A DNA stretch of 64,000 nt from Moraxella oblonga NBRC 102422 (GCF_001598275.1 NZ_BCYQ01000008.1:1-64000), one strand, 5' to 3'; counted from the first letter of the stretch, positions 1-9,121 are shown. Notes: generated from the letters alone by a model not told the origin. Program-made: numbers and translations.

Positions 1-13
1 CACCGAGAAAATA

Positions 14-1246
14 ATGACTAAGCCAATACAAAACACCACTCAACTTACCCCTTTTCCCACGCTTTGGGTCATGGTCATGGGACTGATGATTGCCATAGGG
101 CCTCTTGCCATTGATATGTATTTGCCTGCCTTGCCAAGTATGGCGGACGATTTTGGAGTGGCGGTGGCGACTGTGTCAAAATCTGTGCCATTTTATTTTA
201 TTGGGTTGGTGTTTGGTCAGCTCATCTATGGACCTCTGTCTGACCGTGTGGGGCGAGTACTGCCGATGTATGTGGGCATGGCGATTTTTATCATGGCATC
301 TATCGTCTGTGCGTTGGCACAAAATGAGCTGATGTTGTTTGTGGCTCGTACAGTGCAGGCATTGGGAGCGTGCGTAACAGCAGTAGTAACACGAGCATCT
401 ATTCGTGATACGCTAAGCCCTGTACAAGGAGCAAAGGCATTTAGCCTGATGGTGCTTGTCATGGGTCTGGCACCGATTTTGGCACCAAGTTTGGGGGCGT
501 TGATACTTCAAGTGGCCAACTGGCGTGTGTTATTTTGGTTTTTGGCAGGATATGGCGTACTCAATCTGATTTTGACAAAAATCTTTTTAAAAGAAACGCT
601 CAAACCTGAAAACCGCAATACCAGTCCTATAAGTCAAACTTTTTTAGGTTATTTGGATTTGTTAAAAGACAAAACATTTATCATACCTGCGGTGGCAGGT
701 GGGTTGCTTCAAGGGGCATTTTTTATTTATTTGTCAGTATCAAGCGAACTGTTTATGGTGAATTATGGGTTAAATGAAAGGCAGTTTGCCATTGCTTTTG
801 GAACAAATGCACTTGGTTTTATCGCCATGACACAGGTCAACCAGTACTTGACGGGCAAATTTCGCCTTGTTCAATTGCTCAGATTTGGGGCGTTTATGCA
901 ACTTATTTCAGGAGGTTGTTTGTTGTTATTAGGGCTTATTTTTGGGTCAAAGGCGTATTTCGCATTGGTGTTTATGACGGTATTTTGTTGTATTGCAGGG
1001 CTTGGGTTCACCCAGCCCAACGCCACCGCCATTGCACTGGCATTCCAAAAAAAGCGAGCTGGCATGGCATCAGCCATGCAAGGGGCATTGCAGTTTAGCG
1101 TGGGGATTTTTGGAGGATTGCTTCTAAGTTTGTTTGATGTGAGTGCGGTGCTAAAACTGGGGATTGTCATCACCACATTGGTGGCAGTGGGGGTGGTGCT
1201 GATTTATCGGATTGACCCAAAGCTAGATTTGTCCAAGATGGAATGA
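14..1246 (+). CDS. Bcr/CflA family multidrug efflux MFS transporter
   Basis: A 410-residue inner-membrane protein with about 12 hydrophobic segments, the usual length for drug:H+ antiporters of the DHA1 (Bcr/CflA) family. The first helix has the family pattern GPLAIDMYLPALP (residues 29-41). The loop after helix 2 carries motif A, GQLIYGPLSDRVGR (68-81). It should export small toxic compounds using the proton gradient; the substrate cannot be read from sequence. A weak GAG lies about 8 bases before the ATG. The upstream neighbour is outside the window, so operon membership is unknown. It converges on the transglycosylase gene downstream. Confidence 0.9.
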   Translation: MTKPIQNTTQLTPFPTLWVMVMGLMIAIGPLAIDMYLPALPSMADDFGVAVATVSKSVPFYFIGLVFGQLIYGPLSDRVGRVLPMYVGMAIFIMASIVCALAQNELMLFVARTVQALGACVTAVVTRASIRDTLSPVQGAKAFSLMVLVMGLAPILAPSLGALILQVANWRVLFWFLAGYGVLNLILTKIFLKETLKPENRNTSPISQTFLGYLDLLKDKTFIIPAVAGGLLQGAFFIYLSVSSELFMVNYGLNERQFAIAFGTNALGFIAMTQVNQYLTGKFRLVQLLRFGAFMQLISGGCLLLLGLIFGSKAYFALVFMTVFCCIAGLGFTQPNATAIALAFQKKRAGMASAMQGALQFSVGIFGGLLLSLFDVSAVLKLGIVITTLVAVGVVLIYRIDPKLDLSKME

Positions 1247-1327
1247 GTATGGCATGAATTGAGTATAAGTGATTGAGTATCTATACCAAAACAAATTTAA
1301 AAAATAATACAAAATGAGCCATTGTCC

Positions 1328-1355
1328 GTAGGGACGAATTGCAACTTGCCCCTAC
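1328..1355. repeat. Imperfect palindrome, REP-like (GTAGGG...CCCTAC)
   Basis: Intergenic imperfect inverted repeat: GTAGGGACGAATT pairs with AACTTGCCCCTAC with about 10 of 13 positions complementary. It lies between two convergent genes and has no U-run, so it does not look like a simple terminator. Similar GTAGGGGCGAATT-type palindromes are common dispersed repeats in other bacteria; that resemblance is from memory. Confidence 0.4.
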
Positions 1356-1433
1356 AAAACCGTATTGGATTTATAGTTTGGTGAGTATACTTAACTGTAA
1401 TGTGAGTGCGGTTGCTTATAAACAACAATTGTT

Positions 1434-1462
1434 AAAAAACCCAACAAACAGTTAGGTTTTTT
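1434..1462. terminator. Possible bidirectional terminator
   Basis: AAAAAACCC and GGTTTTTT form a short AT-rich stem between the convergent exporter and transglycosylase genes, with a U-run available in both directions. The stem is weak. Confidence 0.4.
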
Positions 1463-1474
1463 ATGTTGATGTTG

Positions 1475-2881
1475 TTATTCTGGTATATAACTTATCGAGC
1501 CGTCCGCATTTTGTACACGGCGTAGCATAACAGGGCGATGATTGCCATTAGTATGAGTGTTATTGTGATGAAGTTGCCCCCTAGATATTTGAATGCTAGG
1601 GTTTTGGTAAACAGGTTGTGGTGCTTGGTAGTTTTGTTGCACAGGCTGATAATTGGGCTGATAGCTAGACTGTGCTTGATTGCTCATGATGAGGCGGTGG
1701 AATTTTTGTCCTGCACGCCCATCGGCAGGTACGCCCATTTTGCGTTGGTAATCCATAATTGCACGGCGTGTCCCATCACCAATAATGCCGTCTACCGCCC
1801 CAATGTCGTAGCCGTGATTGATGAGGGCTTGCTGTATTTGTTTGGCTTCGTATCTGCCAATACCAGCGTCATCGGTGGGCCATGGAGTGGCAAAGCTTGT
1901 GTTGGTGTTGCCTGTTTCTAACAAGGTAGATAAATGAGCAATGGCTAGGGCGTAGCTTTCGGACGCATTATAGCTATAAAAAGCATCAAAGTTTTTACCC
2001 ACCAAAAACGCAGGTCCATGCCGTCCAGCAGGGAGTAGTAGTCCTGCACTTGCCATATCATAGGGTAGGGGACGACCATCAGGAAGTGTCAATCCCATAT
2101 TTCGCCAGTAATCAATGGATTTTTTGTTGGTGCGTCCGCTTGTTCCAGAGTAGCCGTTTAGTCTGACTTCATAGCCCCATGGCTCACCTTGACGGTAGCC
2201 ACTTTTTGCCAAAAAGTTGGCAGTACTGGCAAGTGCGTCCGCTTTACTGTTTACCAAATCTTTACGACCATCGCCGTCAAAATCCACCGCCAATCTTAAA
2301 AAGGTGCTGGGCATAAACTGTGTTTGTCCAAATGCTCCTGCCCATGAGCCTGTCATATCTTCACGGCGAATGTCGCCATTTTGGACGATTTTTAGGGCGT
2401 TGGCATATTCACCACGAAAGTATGACTGACGGCGGTCAAAGCACGATAGGGTAGCAAGACTTGTAAACAAATCTTTTTTGCCCAATGTCTGCCCAAAGTT
2501 ACTCTCCACACCCCATACGCCAAGCACATGTTCTGCTTTTACGCCATATTGGGCTTCAATGCGTCTTAGGGTGTCTGCCATTTGGGCTTTGGCACGTAAA
2601 CCATCTGTTACTCGCTCACTGTCCACCAGTGAGGCGTGATAATCCCATGGGTCTTTTTTAAATTCAGGTTGGTAGTTGAGTGAGCGAATCACCGTAGGGT
2701 CAGGCTCGGCAGGGCGATACTGTTCTAGGGTATGAGCCACAGAACGAAAAGCAGGCGTGCTTTTTAGGTTGGTCAAACAAGAATGAAAATGACTGCTTGA
2801 TAGATTGGGTAAATCATTGGCGAAGGCATGAGTAGAAAACAGAGCAAGGGTAGAAATACTAAGTAATTTTAGGGGTTTCAT
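1475..2881 (-). CDS. Lytic murein transglycosylase, MltB type, with peptidoglycan-binding domain
   Basis: A 468-residue periplasmic enzyme that cleaves the MurNAc-GlcNAc bond of peptidoglycan to give 1,6-anhydro-MurNAc ends. It has a Sec signal peptide (residues 1-21, cut after AFA) and no lipobox Cys, unlike E. coli MltB. An SLT_2/MltB catalytic domain spans about 30-320, with the catalytic Glu126 in GVWGVESNFG and the typical GAFGQTQFMPSTF segment. A PG_binding_1 domain lies at about 340-395 (GYDIGAVDGIIGDGTRRAI). The C-terminal 70 residues are Gln/Asn/Pro-rich and of low complexity. Probably monocistronic. Confidence 0.92.
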   Translation of the reverse strand: MKPLKLLSISTLALFSTHAFANDLPNLSSSHFHSCLTNLKSTPAFRSVAHTLEQYRPAEPDPTVIRSLNYQPEFKKDPWDYHASLVDSERVTDGLRAKAQMADTLRRIEAQYGVKAEHVLGVWGVESNFGQTLGKKDLFTSLATLSCFDRRQSYFRGEYANALKIVQNGDIRREDMTGSWAGAFGQTQFMPSTFLRLAVDFDGDGRKDLVNSKADALASTANFLAKSGYRQGEPWGYEVRLNGYSGTSGRTNKKSIDYWRNMGLTLPDGRPLPYDMASAGLLLPAGRHGPAFLVGKNFDAFYSYNASESYALAIAHLSTLLETGNTNTSFATPWPTDDAGIGRYEAKQIQQALINHGYDIGAVDGIIGDGTRRAIMDYQRKMGVPADGRAGQKFHRLIMSNQAQSSYQPNYQPVQQNYQAPQPVYQNPSIQISRGQLHHNNTHTNGNHRPVMLRRVQNADGSISYIPE

Positions 2882-2944
2882 GATATTTTCTCAAATTTTA
2901 TCAAAAGCAAGCCATACTACAAAATTTTTGCCAAAATAAAAAGC

Positions 2945-2976
2945 ATTATTGCCAAAAACAATGATTTGGCAATAAT
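2945..2976. repeat. Perfect 12-bp inverted repeat, operator or second terminator
   Basis: ATTATTGCCAAA and TTTGGCAATAAT are perfectly complementary arms around an 8-base spacer, 64 bases upstream of the transglycosylase start. On the minus strand the stem is followed by TGCTTTTTATTTTGG, so it could be a second terminator of the operon ending at 3070, or an operator for the transglycosylase promoter. Confidence 0.5.
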
Positions 2977-3034
2977 AGTGTAATATTTGGTTTACGAGTG
3001 CTTACTTTCGTAGTGATTGAGATATTTTCATCAA

Positions 3035-3060
3035 AATAATGGGGCGTAAGCCCCATTATT
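3035..3060 (-). terminator. Rho-independent terminator of the barrel/610-aa operon
   Basis: AATAATGGGGC, loop GTAA, GCCCCATTATT form a strong hairpin just after the stop codon at 3070. The minus-strand tail is T-rich. Confidence 0.75.
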
Positions 3061-3069
3061 TTTTTGCCA

Positions 3070-4902
3070 TTACTTAATGATGTTTCTATCGTTACTCATC
3101 GTATCTTTAGGGGTGAGTGTATTACGTCTGGTGTCAAGTTCAAAGCTGTGCCAGACTGTACCGACTTTATCCTTAGGTACAGGGATTGGTCGCCCTACTT
3201 GTTTGCCTAAGTTGTTGCCTTCTGGTAGATTGCGATTGCCTGCCGAATATAGAGTAACAGTCGCTCCTGATTGGGATAGAGCTTTGCTGTTTTGACTGCC
3301 TTTATTACTAAAATCATGTACATAAAAATTATATACACCAGGCTGGGTAACGTTAATGCGTGTCTGTTCTGGACGGTTGGTACTGCCTGCACCATGTGAA
3401 GTATCATCACGATATAGCATGGCATTTGGGTTGCCTGTCAGACTACCTTTGTTTTCAAAATGAATATGAAAACGTTCTGATGAGTTAGCACGAACTGGAC
3501 CTGTCAGATGTGAGTCTAGGTCGGCAGGGTGATTACCCCAACGCAGAACAATATCAGCAGGAGCCTCTAACGTCATACTACCTTTGGCTAGGTAGGGGTT
3601 TTCTTGAATTGTTTGGCGTGCGTTTTGATTTTTATCAGCAGGTTTATTAAGCCACCATGTATTATTGGCAACACCAAAGTGGGAAGTACCATTTTGTGTG
3701 TATCGCCAAGTATTTGTCAGTATATTGTCGTTATTGATCTTACAAATCATTGGCCTAGGGTTGTCGTTGCAGGTTTGTGATTTAGGTATGCGATCGGGGT
3801 GTTTGTCAAGACTCCATCTTGCGTACTCAGCTTGAAAACCATCAGATACATATCCCCAACTCAATGGGTTGTACCACCTTACTTTATCATAATTATCATC
3901 ATGTTGATTTCTTTGTGGAGTCCAACGCATATCTGGTTGATTGGATAAAGCGGTATTACTCCAATTGAAGTAGTAAAAATCATTGGTGAAATAGTCCCCC
4001 TCATAAGGTAAGCTAAAATATAATATTTTTGGTCCAGTAGCAGCTTGTTCCACTAATTCAATAAATTGATCTGCCGTTGTTAGGGCATCTGAAGTCAATT
4101 CTAATGGTTTTAGTACATCTGTTACTTTATCCACAAGTTCTGTTTGTAAAGTTGTATCATCCTTGATGTGTCTTTGTATTGCTGTTAGGACAATATTATG
4201 TCCATTTAATTTAAGCCAGTTTGTAACAGCCAGCCCAATATCTTTAGAGCGACCATTTTGTATTAAAAAAGAGATCTCATTAATTAAGCTTATATCTGTA
4301 ACTGCTTCCGACAATATTTCTTGGGCAAGGAATGAGGCAAATGAACTATTATTGTTTGTTTTGATAACTGCACTTGCTAGAGTGGAGTACCCTTTTAAAT
4401 GTGCGGATAATACAGTTGCCATAATCGTTTGAGGAGTTCCATTTGCAAAACTAATTCCTCCTCCTTTTGGAAAATCAGAGGCTTTTATTTCTGTGGATAT
4501 TTTAAAATCTGGCGAATCATACCATTGAATTTCACTATATATAGTTTTTCCAGTTGCAAGGCTACCTAGATTGGGTATGGATTTTTTAACTATGGCATCA
4601 TACATAGATTTGAATTTATCTTGATTTGCTGGAGGAATGATGATTTCTTTGATTACATTGCCCTTCTCGTCATGAATGTATGCCATGACTGCACCATATG
4701 TGCCATTTGAAAACGCAATGTTGCCATTTTTGTCAATATTGGCTTGTACACCCGAACCACCTCTAAGGGTGTCATTGCCTATGAATTCGGCAGAGCTTGC
4801 AGGATTATATGGTGTGTGGCGAAACCCTGTAATTTTTGCTGAGGCTATGCCTGATATAAGAAAAATAGATATGCACAAAGGCAGGCACTTAAATTTGTTC
4901 AT
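3070..4902 (-). CDS. Secreted 610-aa protein with YfaP/DUF2135-like C-terminal domain
   Basis: I do not recognise this protein as a whole. It has a clear Sec signal peptide (residues 1-22, cut after ASA) and no lipobox, so it is exported. The middle is polar with no obvious domain. Residues about 452-590 start with VLRWGNHPADLDSHLTGP and continue with RFHIHF and GVYNFYVHDFS; this resembles the beta-sandwich of YfaP/DUF2135-type proteins, where 'LxWGxxPxDLDSHL' is typical. An AAGGA site precedes the ATG. It starts 24 bp after the stop of the phase-variable barrel gene, so the two are almost certainly one operon. Inference: the barrel may export, anchor or receive this protein. Function unknown. 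Confidence 0.75.
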   Translation of the reverse strand: MNKFKCLPLCISIFLISGIASAKITGFRHTPYNPASSAEFIGNDTLRGGSGVQANIDKNGNIAFSNGTYGAVMAYIHDEKGNVIKEIIIPPANQDKFKSMYDAIVKKSIPNLGSLATGKTIYSEIQWYDSPDFKISTEIKASDFPKGGGISFANGTPQTIMATVLSAHLKGYSTLASAVIKTNNNSSFASFLAQEILSEAVTDISLINEISFLIQNGRSKDIGLAVTNWLKLNGHNIVLTAIQRHIKDDTTLQTELVDKVTDVLKPLELTSDALTTADQFIELVEQAATGPKILYFSLPYEGDYFTNDFYYFNWSNTALSNQPDMRWTPQRNQHDDNYDKVRWYNPLSWGYVSDGFQAEYARWSLDKHPDRIPKSQTCNDNPRPMICKINNDNILTNTWRYTQNGTSHFGVANNTWWLNKPADKNQNARQTIQENPYLAKGSMTLEAPADIVLRWGNHPADLDSHLTGPVRANSSERFHIHFENKGSLTGNPNAMLYRDDTSHGAGSTNRPEQTRINVTQPGVYNFYVHDFSNKGSQNSKALSQSGATVTLYSAGNRNLPEGNNLGKQVGRPIPVPKDKVGTVWHSFELDTRRNTLTPKDTMSNDRNIIK

Positions 4903-4926
4903 GTTGAAAATCCTTATGACTGATAA

Positions 4927-6147
4927 TTAAAACTGATAACCCAAACTACCAAACATATTCCACCCACGATATTCTTGTTTGTCCAAGTAGGGGGTGGGGT
5001 CGTCTTTCATATTAAAACGTTTTGCTGAAAGTGATAGTTGAGCTTGTGGGGTGATTTGGTATTGATAATTTGCACCGACACCAACTTTGGTGCGGGCTGG
5101 TATATATAGGGCGTTGATTTGGTCGTAGCTGTTGCTTTTGATTTTAAGATAATCCACCGACGTACCAACATTGTGTTTATCTTTAAAATACCAAGAATAA
5201 CCAACATTCAACCAATGCGAACCGCCATTACTGTTAAACTGCTCCGCCTCTAAATCTCCTGTGAGGTTGTTGATGTATTTATCTTTTTGGCGGTAGGAGT
5301 AGCTATATCCACCATACAGTAATTGGTTGGGTGTGAGAGCGTATTGACCATTGGCATCTAGGGTGCGCAGATGCCCTTTTTGGTAGTAGGCTTTGCCTGC
5401 ACGAGTTGTGATACCCGAGCTTTGGTGTGTAAAGCCAAGTGACATCTGCCCACGCTGACCTGTGCGAGTGTATTGTACAGTGGCAATGGTGTCATCACCA
5501 GGGTTGATTTCATCATTTTCAACGTCGGCATTGGGGTCAAACTCGCCACGAAAAATCTTGCTGATGCCAAAGCCAATTGTATCTTTGTCAGTAAATGAAT
5601 GTGCGATATTGATGCCAGGCGTGATGTTACGACCTTCACCCAAACGAGTTTGCCAAACTAGGTTGCCATCCATGATGGCATTTTTCTCATCGCCTGACAG
5701 CGTAGCTTTGCCGTTAGGAAGGTTGGCGGATAGATTTAGGCGAATGGGTAGGTTGGATTCTTGATTGAGTGTATAGGCTAGACTGGCGGAGGTATCACTC
5801 CAACCAGACAACTCACCACGTTGGTTGGGTGATTTGTTGGCGGATTGAATGTAAGCACGCCGCAACCCTGCATTAAATGCTCCTTTTTGATAAGTGATAT
5901 TAACAGGGGTAACATACTGAGAGCCTTTGAGGTTGTTCTCGCCTTTCCAGTCATACAGGTGATTTTCAATGCTTACGCCTAGTTGTCCCTCATTTGAGGT
6001 GGCAGCATGAGCAGTTGTATGTAAAAAGCACAATAATACAACTAAGTAGTGGAGTCTTGGCTTAGAAGTTCGGGGGGGGGGGGAGGTTGTATTGTATGAA
6101 TGATTAATATAATAATCATTCATACAAACATCATTAATCTGTGTCAT
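4927..6147 (-). CDS. Phase-variable outer-membrane beta-barrel protein
   Basis: A 406-residue protein with many alternating amphipathic strands, no POTRA or plug domain visible, and a C-terminal aromatic residue (LGYQF), as expected for a BAM-inserted outer-membrane barrel. AAGGA lies 6 bases before the ATG at 6147, fixing the start. Between the start and the signal peptide (hydrophobic core 32-43, likely cut after AHA at 48) lies a 12-C tract covering Ser22-Pro-Pro-Pro-Arg26. Gain or loss of one C shifts the frame before the signal peptide, so expression should switch on and off by slipped-strand mispairing; at 12 C the gene is ON. It is the first gene of an operon with the 610-aa secreted protein. 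I cannot name the barrel family. Confidence 0.8.
   Translation of the reverse strand: MTQINDVCMNDYYINHSYNTTSPPPRTSKPRLHYLVVLLCFLHTTAHAATSNEGQLGVSIENHLYDWKGENNLKGSQYVTPVNITYQKGAFNAGLRRAYIQSANKSPNQRGELSGWSDTSASLAYTLNQESNLPIRLNLSANLPNGKATLSGDEKNAIMDGNLVWQTRLGEGRNITPGINIAHSFTDKDTIGFGISKIFRGEFDPNADVENDEINPGDDTIATVQYTRTGQRGQMSLGFTHQSSGITTRAGKAYYQKGHLRTLDANGQYALTPNQLLYGGYSYSYRQKDKYINNLTGDLEAEQFNSNGGSHWLNVGYSWYFKDKHNVGTSVDYLKIKSNSYDQINALYIPARTKVGVGANYQYQITPQAQLSLSAKRFNMKDDPTPYLDKQEYRGWNMFGSLGYQF
6072..6083. repeat. Poly-G/poly-C tract of 12, contingency locus
   Basis: Twelve consecutive G on the + strand (12 C in the coding strand) inside codons 22-26 of the barrel gene. It is the longest G/C homopolymer I see in the window. 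Coding homopolymers of this kind in Moraxella, Neisseria and Haemophilus surface genes are classical phase-variation switches. Confidence 0.9.
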
Positions 6148-6272
6148 AAAAAATCCTTCTGAGACTGAGGTTGCAGATTATCTATCCAAGATTGTACATA
6201 AATCTAGATATTTTACAAGATTAATTTAAGAATTGTTACAAAAGTTATACAATATTAACTCTAAGTCGTGAG

Positions 6273-6782
6273 CTATTGGGTAAATTTCTCACGTAACTTT
6301 GCTAATTTTGGTGGAATGGCAAAGTTACAATAGCCTTGTGTGGGGTTTTTGGCAAAAAAGTTTTGATGATAACTTTCTGCTACATAAAAGGGTGGGGCTT
6401 TTTCTACACGAGTTACGACAGCCATATCGTCCGCTTTTAGTTGATTGATTTTTTGTTGGATAATGGGCAAATCGTCGTCATTGTGATAAAAAATCACAGA
6501 GGCGTATTGTGTGCCAATGTCATTGCCTTGACGGTTTAGGGTGGTGGGGTCATGTATGACAAAGAAAATATCTAAAATGGTGGATAAATCAATCACCTTA
6601 TCATCAAAATCCACCTTGATAACCTCCACATGACCAGTATCACCACCACATACCGCCTCATAATCTGCCGTATGAGCTTGACCACCTGCATAACCAGAAG
6701 TTACCGCCTGTACGCCCTTTACTTTTAAAAATACTGCTTCTGTACACCAAAAACAGCCACCACCTAAGATAATTGTTTGCAT
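6273..6782 (-). CDS. msrA: Peptide-methionine (S)-S-oxide reductase MsrA
   Basis: A 169-residue single-domain MsrA that reduces the S-epimer of methionine sulfoxide in proteins. The catalytic GGGCFWCTE motif is at residues 7-15 with nucleophile Cys10, followed by VTSGYAGG, GHVEV and the late HQNFF. There is no signal peptide and no fused MsrB domain, so it is a cytosolic enzyme, unlike the secreted MsrAB of Neisseria. It is separated by 125 bp from the barrel gene upstream and is divergent from cmoA, with a 74-bp shared promoter region. Confidence 0.95.
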   Translation of the reverse strand: MQTIILGGGCFWCTEAVFLKVKGVQAVTSGYAGGQAHTADYEAVCGGDTGHVEVIKVDFDDKVIDLSTILDIFFVIHDPTTLNRQGNDIGTQYASVIFYHNDDDLPIIQQKINQLKADDMAVVTRVEKAPPFYVAESYHQNFFAKNPTQGYCNFAIPPKLAKLREKFTQ

Positions 6783-6856
6783 AAAATAACCACTTTATTG
6801 GATTAAAATGTTAAAATAACAAAAATTGGCAAATTTGCAAGCAAAATTATTCAAAC

Positions 6857-7621
6857 ATGACTAAAAATTATCACGATACGCTATTTACCACCCCCCTTGA
6901 TAAGTCAGCTCGCTTTTCCTTTGATGAAACGGTGGTTGCCTGTTTTCCTGACATGATAAGACGTAGCGTACCCGGTTATGGGCAGATGCTTGCCATGCTT
7001 CCTATTTTTGCTCGCCGTCATTGTGCCTATCGCCAGACGAACGATAAGGGGCAAAAGGTCAGTCGCATCTATGATTTGGGGTGTTCTTTGGGGGCGGTGA
7101 GTTTTGCATTGGCGGACAAATTCAATCCTGATGAATTACAAATCATTGCGGTAGATATTTCTGCCCCAATGATTGATAAAGCCAAAACAGTATTAACCGA
7201 GCATTATCCTGCCCATCAGATTGATTTTGTTTTAGCTGATATTTGTGAATTAGATTTACAAGAATGCGACATGATTATTTTAAATCTAACTTTGCAATTT
7301 TTATCACCAGAAAAACGCTTGGATTTATTAAAAAAATGTTATAACGCTTTATCAAAGGGGGGTATTTTAATTTTAACCGAAAAAACCCATTTAACCGATG
7401 AGCAAAATAATGCGTGGCTAATTGAACGCTATTATGATTTTAAACGAGCTAATGGGTATAGTGAACTTGAAATCAGTGGTAAAAGAAACGCCTTAGAAAA
7501 TGTACTTATCACCGATGATGAAGCTACACATTTTTATCGGCTAAGTGAAGCAGGGTTTGAACGCAGTTTGACTTGGTTTAGATTTTTGAATTTTATGTCA
7601 ATGGTAGCATTCAAGGTTTAA
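6857..7621 (+). CDS. cmoA: Carboxy-S-adenosyl-L-methionine synthase CmoA
   Basis: A 254-residue SAM-dependent enzyme close to the usual CmoA length (about 247). It makes carboxy-SAM from SAM and prephenate, which CmoB uses to form cmo5U at the tRNA wobble position. Visible features are the conserved N-terminal [20 protein letters not shown], the SAM-binding [10 protein letters not shown], and [13 protein letters not shown]. cmoB is not next to it here. A hairpin terminator follows. Confidence 0.93.
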   Translation: MTKNYHDTLFTTPLDKSARFSFDETVVACFPDMIRRSVPGYGQMLAMLPIFARRHCAYRQTNDKGQKVSRIYDLGCSLGAVSFALADKFNPDELQIIAVDISAPMIDKAKTVLTEHYPAHQIDFVLADICELDLQECDMIILNLTLQFLSPEKRLDLLKKCYNALSKGGILILTEKTHLTDEQNNAWLIERYYDFKRANGYSELEISGKRNALENVLITDDEATHFYRLSEAGFERSLTWFRFLNFMSMVAFKV

Positions 7622-7689
7622 ATAATGGATGTTATGTTGATGGTGTTTTAAAAGAATAAATTGCCAGTTGCCCTAAATACAAAACAAAA

Positions 7690-7709
7690 ACCGCCCAAAG
7701 GCGGTCTTT
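7690..7709. terminator. Terminator between cmoA and artM
   Basis: ACCGCCC and GGCGGT form a tight hairpin followed by CTTTTTAT on the + strand; A-rich sequence before it gives a U-run on the minus strand too, so it can serve both convergent genes. Confidence 0.75.
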
Positions 7710-8411
7710 TTATGTGGCTTTGTAAAATTTGTGTTTATTAAAATATTTCTCCACTTGATGAAATATCCCCAAAAACATCCACGACATGAGTAAATAAATA
7801 ACCCCTGCGGTAAAATAGATTTCAAGTGTCATGTAGGTTTTGGCGATGATGAGTTTGGCGGTATACATCAAATCTACCACGGTGATGGTTGAAACCAGTG
7901 CCGAACCTTTTAGGATAAAAATCACTTCATTACTATATGCTGGGAGCATGACTCCAAAGGCACGAGGTAGGATAATGCGAGTGAGTTTGGTAAAAGGCGA
8001 TAGCCCCAAAGCGTCAGAGGCTTCAAGCTCGCCATGTGGGATTGATTTGATTGCACCACGCACAATTTCAGCAACGTAGGCACAGGTATTTAGGGTGAGG
8101 GCAATGATGGCACACCAATAGGCTTGGCTTAGTACAGGTGTCCATAAAAAGCTGTTTTTGATGAAGTCAAATTGACCAAGCCCATAATAAATCAAAAAGA
8201 TTTGTACAAGTAGGGGCGTGCCACGAAAAAAATAGATGTATAAAAATGATAAAAACCACATCGCAGGGTTTTTGGAAAGTCGCATGAGTGCCAACATCAC
8301 GCCCAGTACCAACCCTAAGGCACTAGACAGTAGCACCAGCTCCAAAGTGGTTATGGAGGCTTTTAACAATTCGGGAAAATATGTAAAAATTGCTTGGGTG
8401 TTCCAGTTCAT
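7710..8411 (-). CDS. artM: Amino acid ABC transporter permease (ArtM/HisM type)
   Basis: An inner-membrane permease (233 residues) of the HisMQ family with about five helices and the cytoplasmic EAA loop, ELEASDALGLSPFTKLTRIILP. It forms the translocation pore with the upstream permease. I start it at ATG 8411 rather than the longer frame at 8465: this ATG overlaps the upstream stop in an ATGA arrangement and has AAGGGG at the right distance. Translational coupling should keep the two permeases equimolar. Gene order (ATPase, binding proteins, two permeases) resembles E. coli art. Confidence 0.85.
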   Translation of the reverse strand: MNWNTQAIFTYFPELLKASITTLELVLLSSALGLVLGVMLALMRLSKNPAMWFLSFLYIYFFRGTPLLVQIFLIYYGLGQFDFIKNSFLWTPVLSQAYWCAIIALTLNTCAYVAEIVRGAIKSIPHGELEASDALGLSPFTKLTRIILPRAFGVMLPAYSNEVIFILKGSALVSTITVVDLMYTAKLIIAKTYMTLEIYFTAGVIYLLMSWMFLGIFHQVEKYFNKHKFYKAT

Positions 8412-9121
8412 GATTTTGCCCCTTGTTGTTTTCTGGCGTAACGTGCAGATGGATTGATGTACCATTCTGCCGTGCCGATGACCGCCGTAACCACCGCTGT
8501 CAAAACTAAATACATGACCGCCGCCACCATAGCAAAGGTAAATGGCTCTTGGGTTGTTTGCCCTGCTCGGGACGTTACATAGGTTAGCTCATGCAGTCCG
8601 ATGAGTGAGATGAGTGCGGTATCTTTGAGTAGAACTAGCATGAGATTACCAAGACCAGGTAGGGCAACCACCCACATCTGGGGAAAAATAATCCGCCAAA
8701 ACGTCTGCATTCGTGTCATGCCCAGACTTTGACAGCTTTCCCATTGACCGATAGGAATGGCTCCTATTGCCATACGAAACACTTCGGTGGCATACGCCCC
8801 AAACATGAATGACAACGCCACCACACCCGGCCAAAAACTACCAATATCAATCCGCCCATGATAACCCATGCTTTTGGCGATGGCGGACACGACAATCCCT
8901 CCACCAAAATAAATGGCAAATACCACCAAAAGCTCGGGCAAGCCACGCACAACGGTGGTATATACTTGGGCAATTTTTTGTAAAATCCAAATCCTAGAAA
9001 GTTTGGCACTTGCCCCAATCAGCCCAAAGACCAAGCCAAATAGTAAACTTGCCACACCCAATTTTATGGTGAGCCATGTGCCTTGTAGAATGAGATTTTC
9101 GTAGCCGTGTAGGTTTATCAC
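8408..9121 (-). CDS. artQ: Amino acid ABC transporter permease (ArtQ/HisQ type)
   Basis: A 237-residue inner-membrane permease with the HisMQ fold and EAA loop (GQWESCQSLGMTRMQTFWRIIFP). It pairs with ArtM, overlapping it by four bases. It has its own promoter (9170-9198) and sits after the terminator of the binding-protein cluster, so pore subunits and binding proteins can be made at different levels. Substrate is most likely arginine or another basic amino acid, inferred from gene order. Confidence 0.85.
   Translation of the reverse strand: MINLHGYENLILQGTWLTIKLGVASLLFGLVFGLIGASAKLSRIWILQKIAQVYTTVVRGLPELLVVFAIYFGGGIVVSAIAKSMGYHGRIDIGSFWPGVVALSFMFGAYATEVFRMAIGAIPIGQWESCQSLGMTRMQTFWRIIFPQMWVVALPGLGNLMLVLLKDTALISLIGLHELTYVTSRAGQTTQEPFTFAMVAAVMYLVLTAVVTAVIGTAEWYINPSARYARKQQGAKS

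Noticed and set aside
6100-6120. Fur-like AT-rich sequence near the start of the phase-variable barrel gene
   Set aside because: It matches only about 12 of 19 positions, lies in the coding region and is explained by Asn/Tyr/Ile codons.
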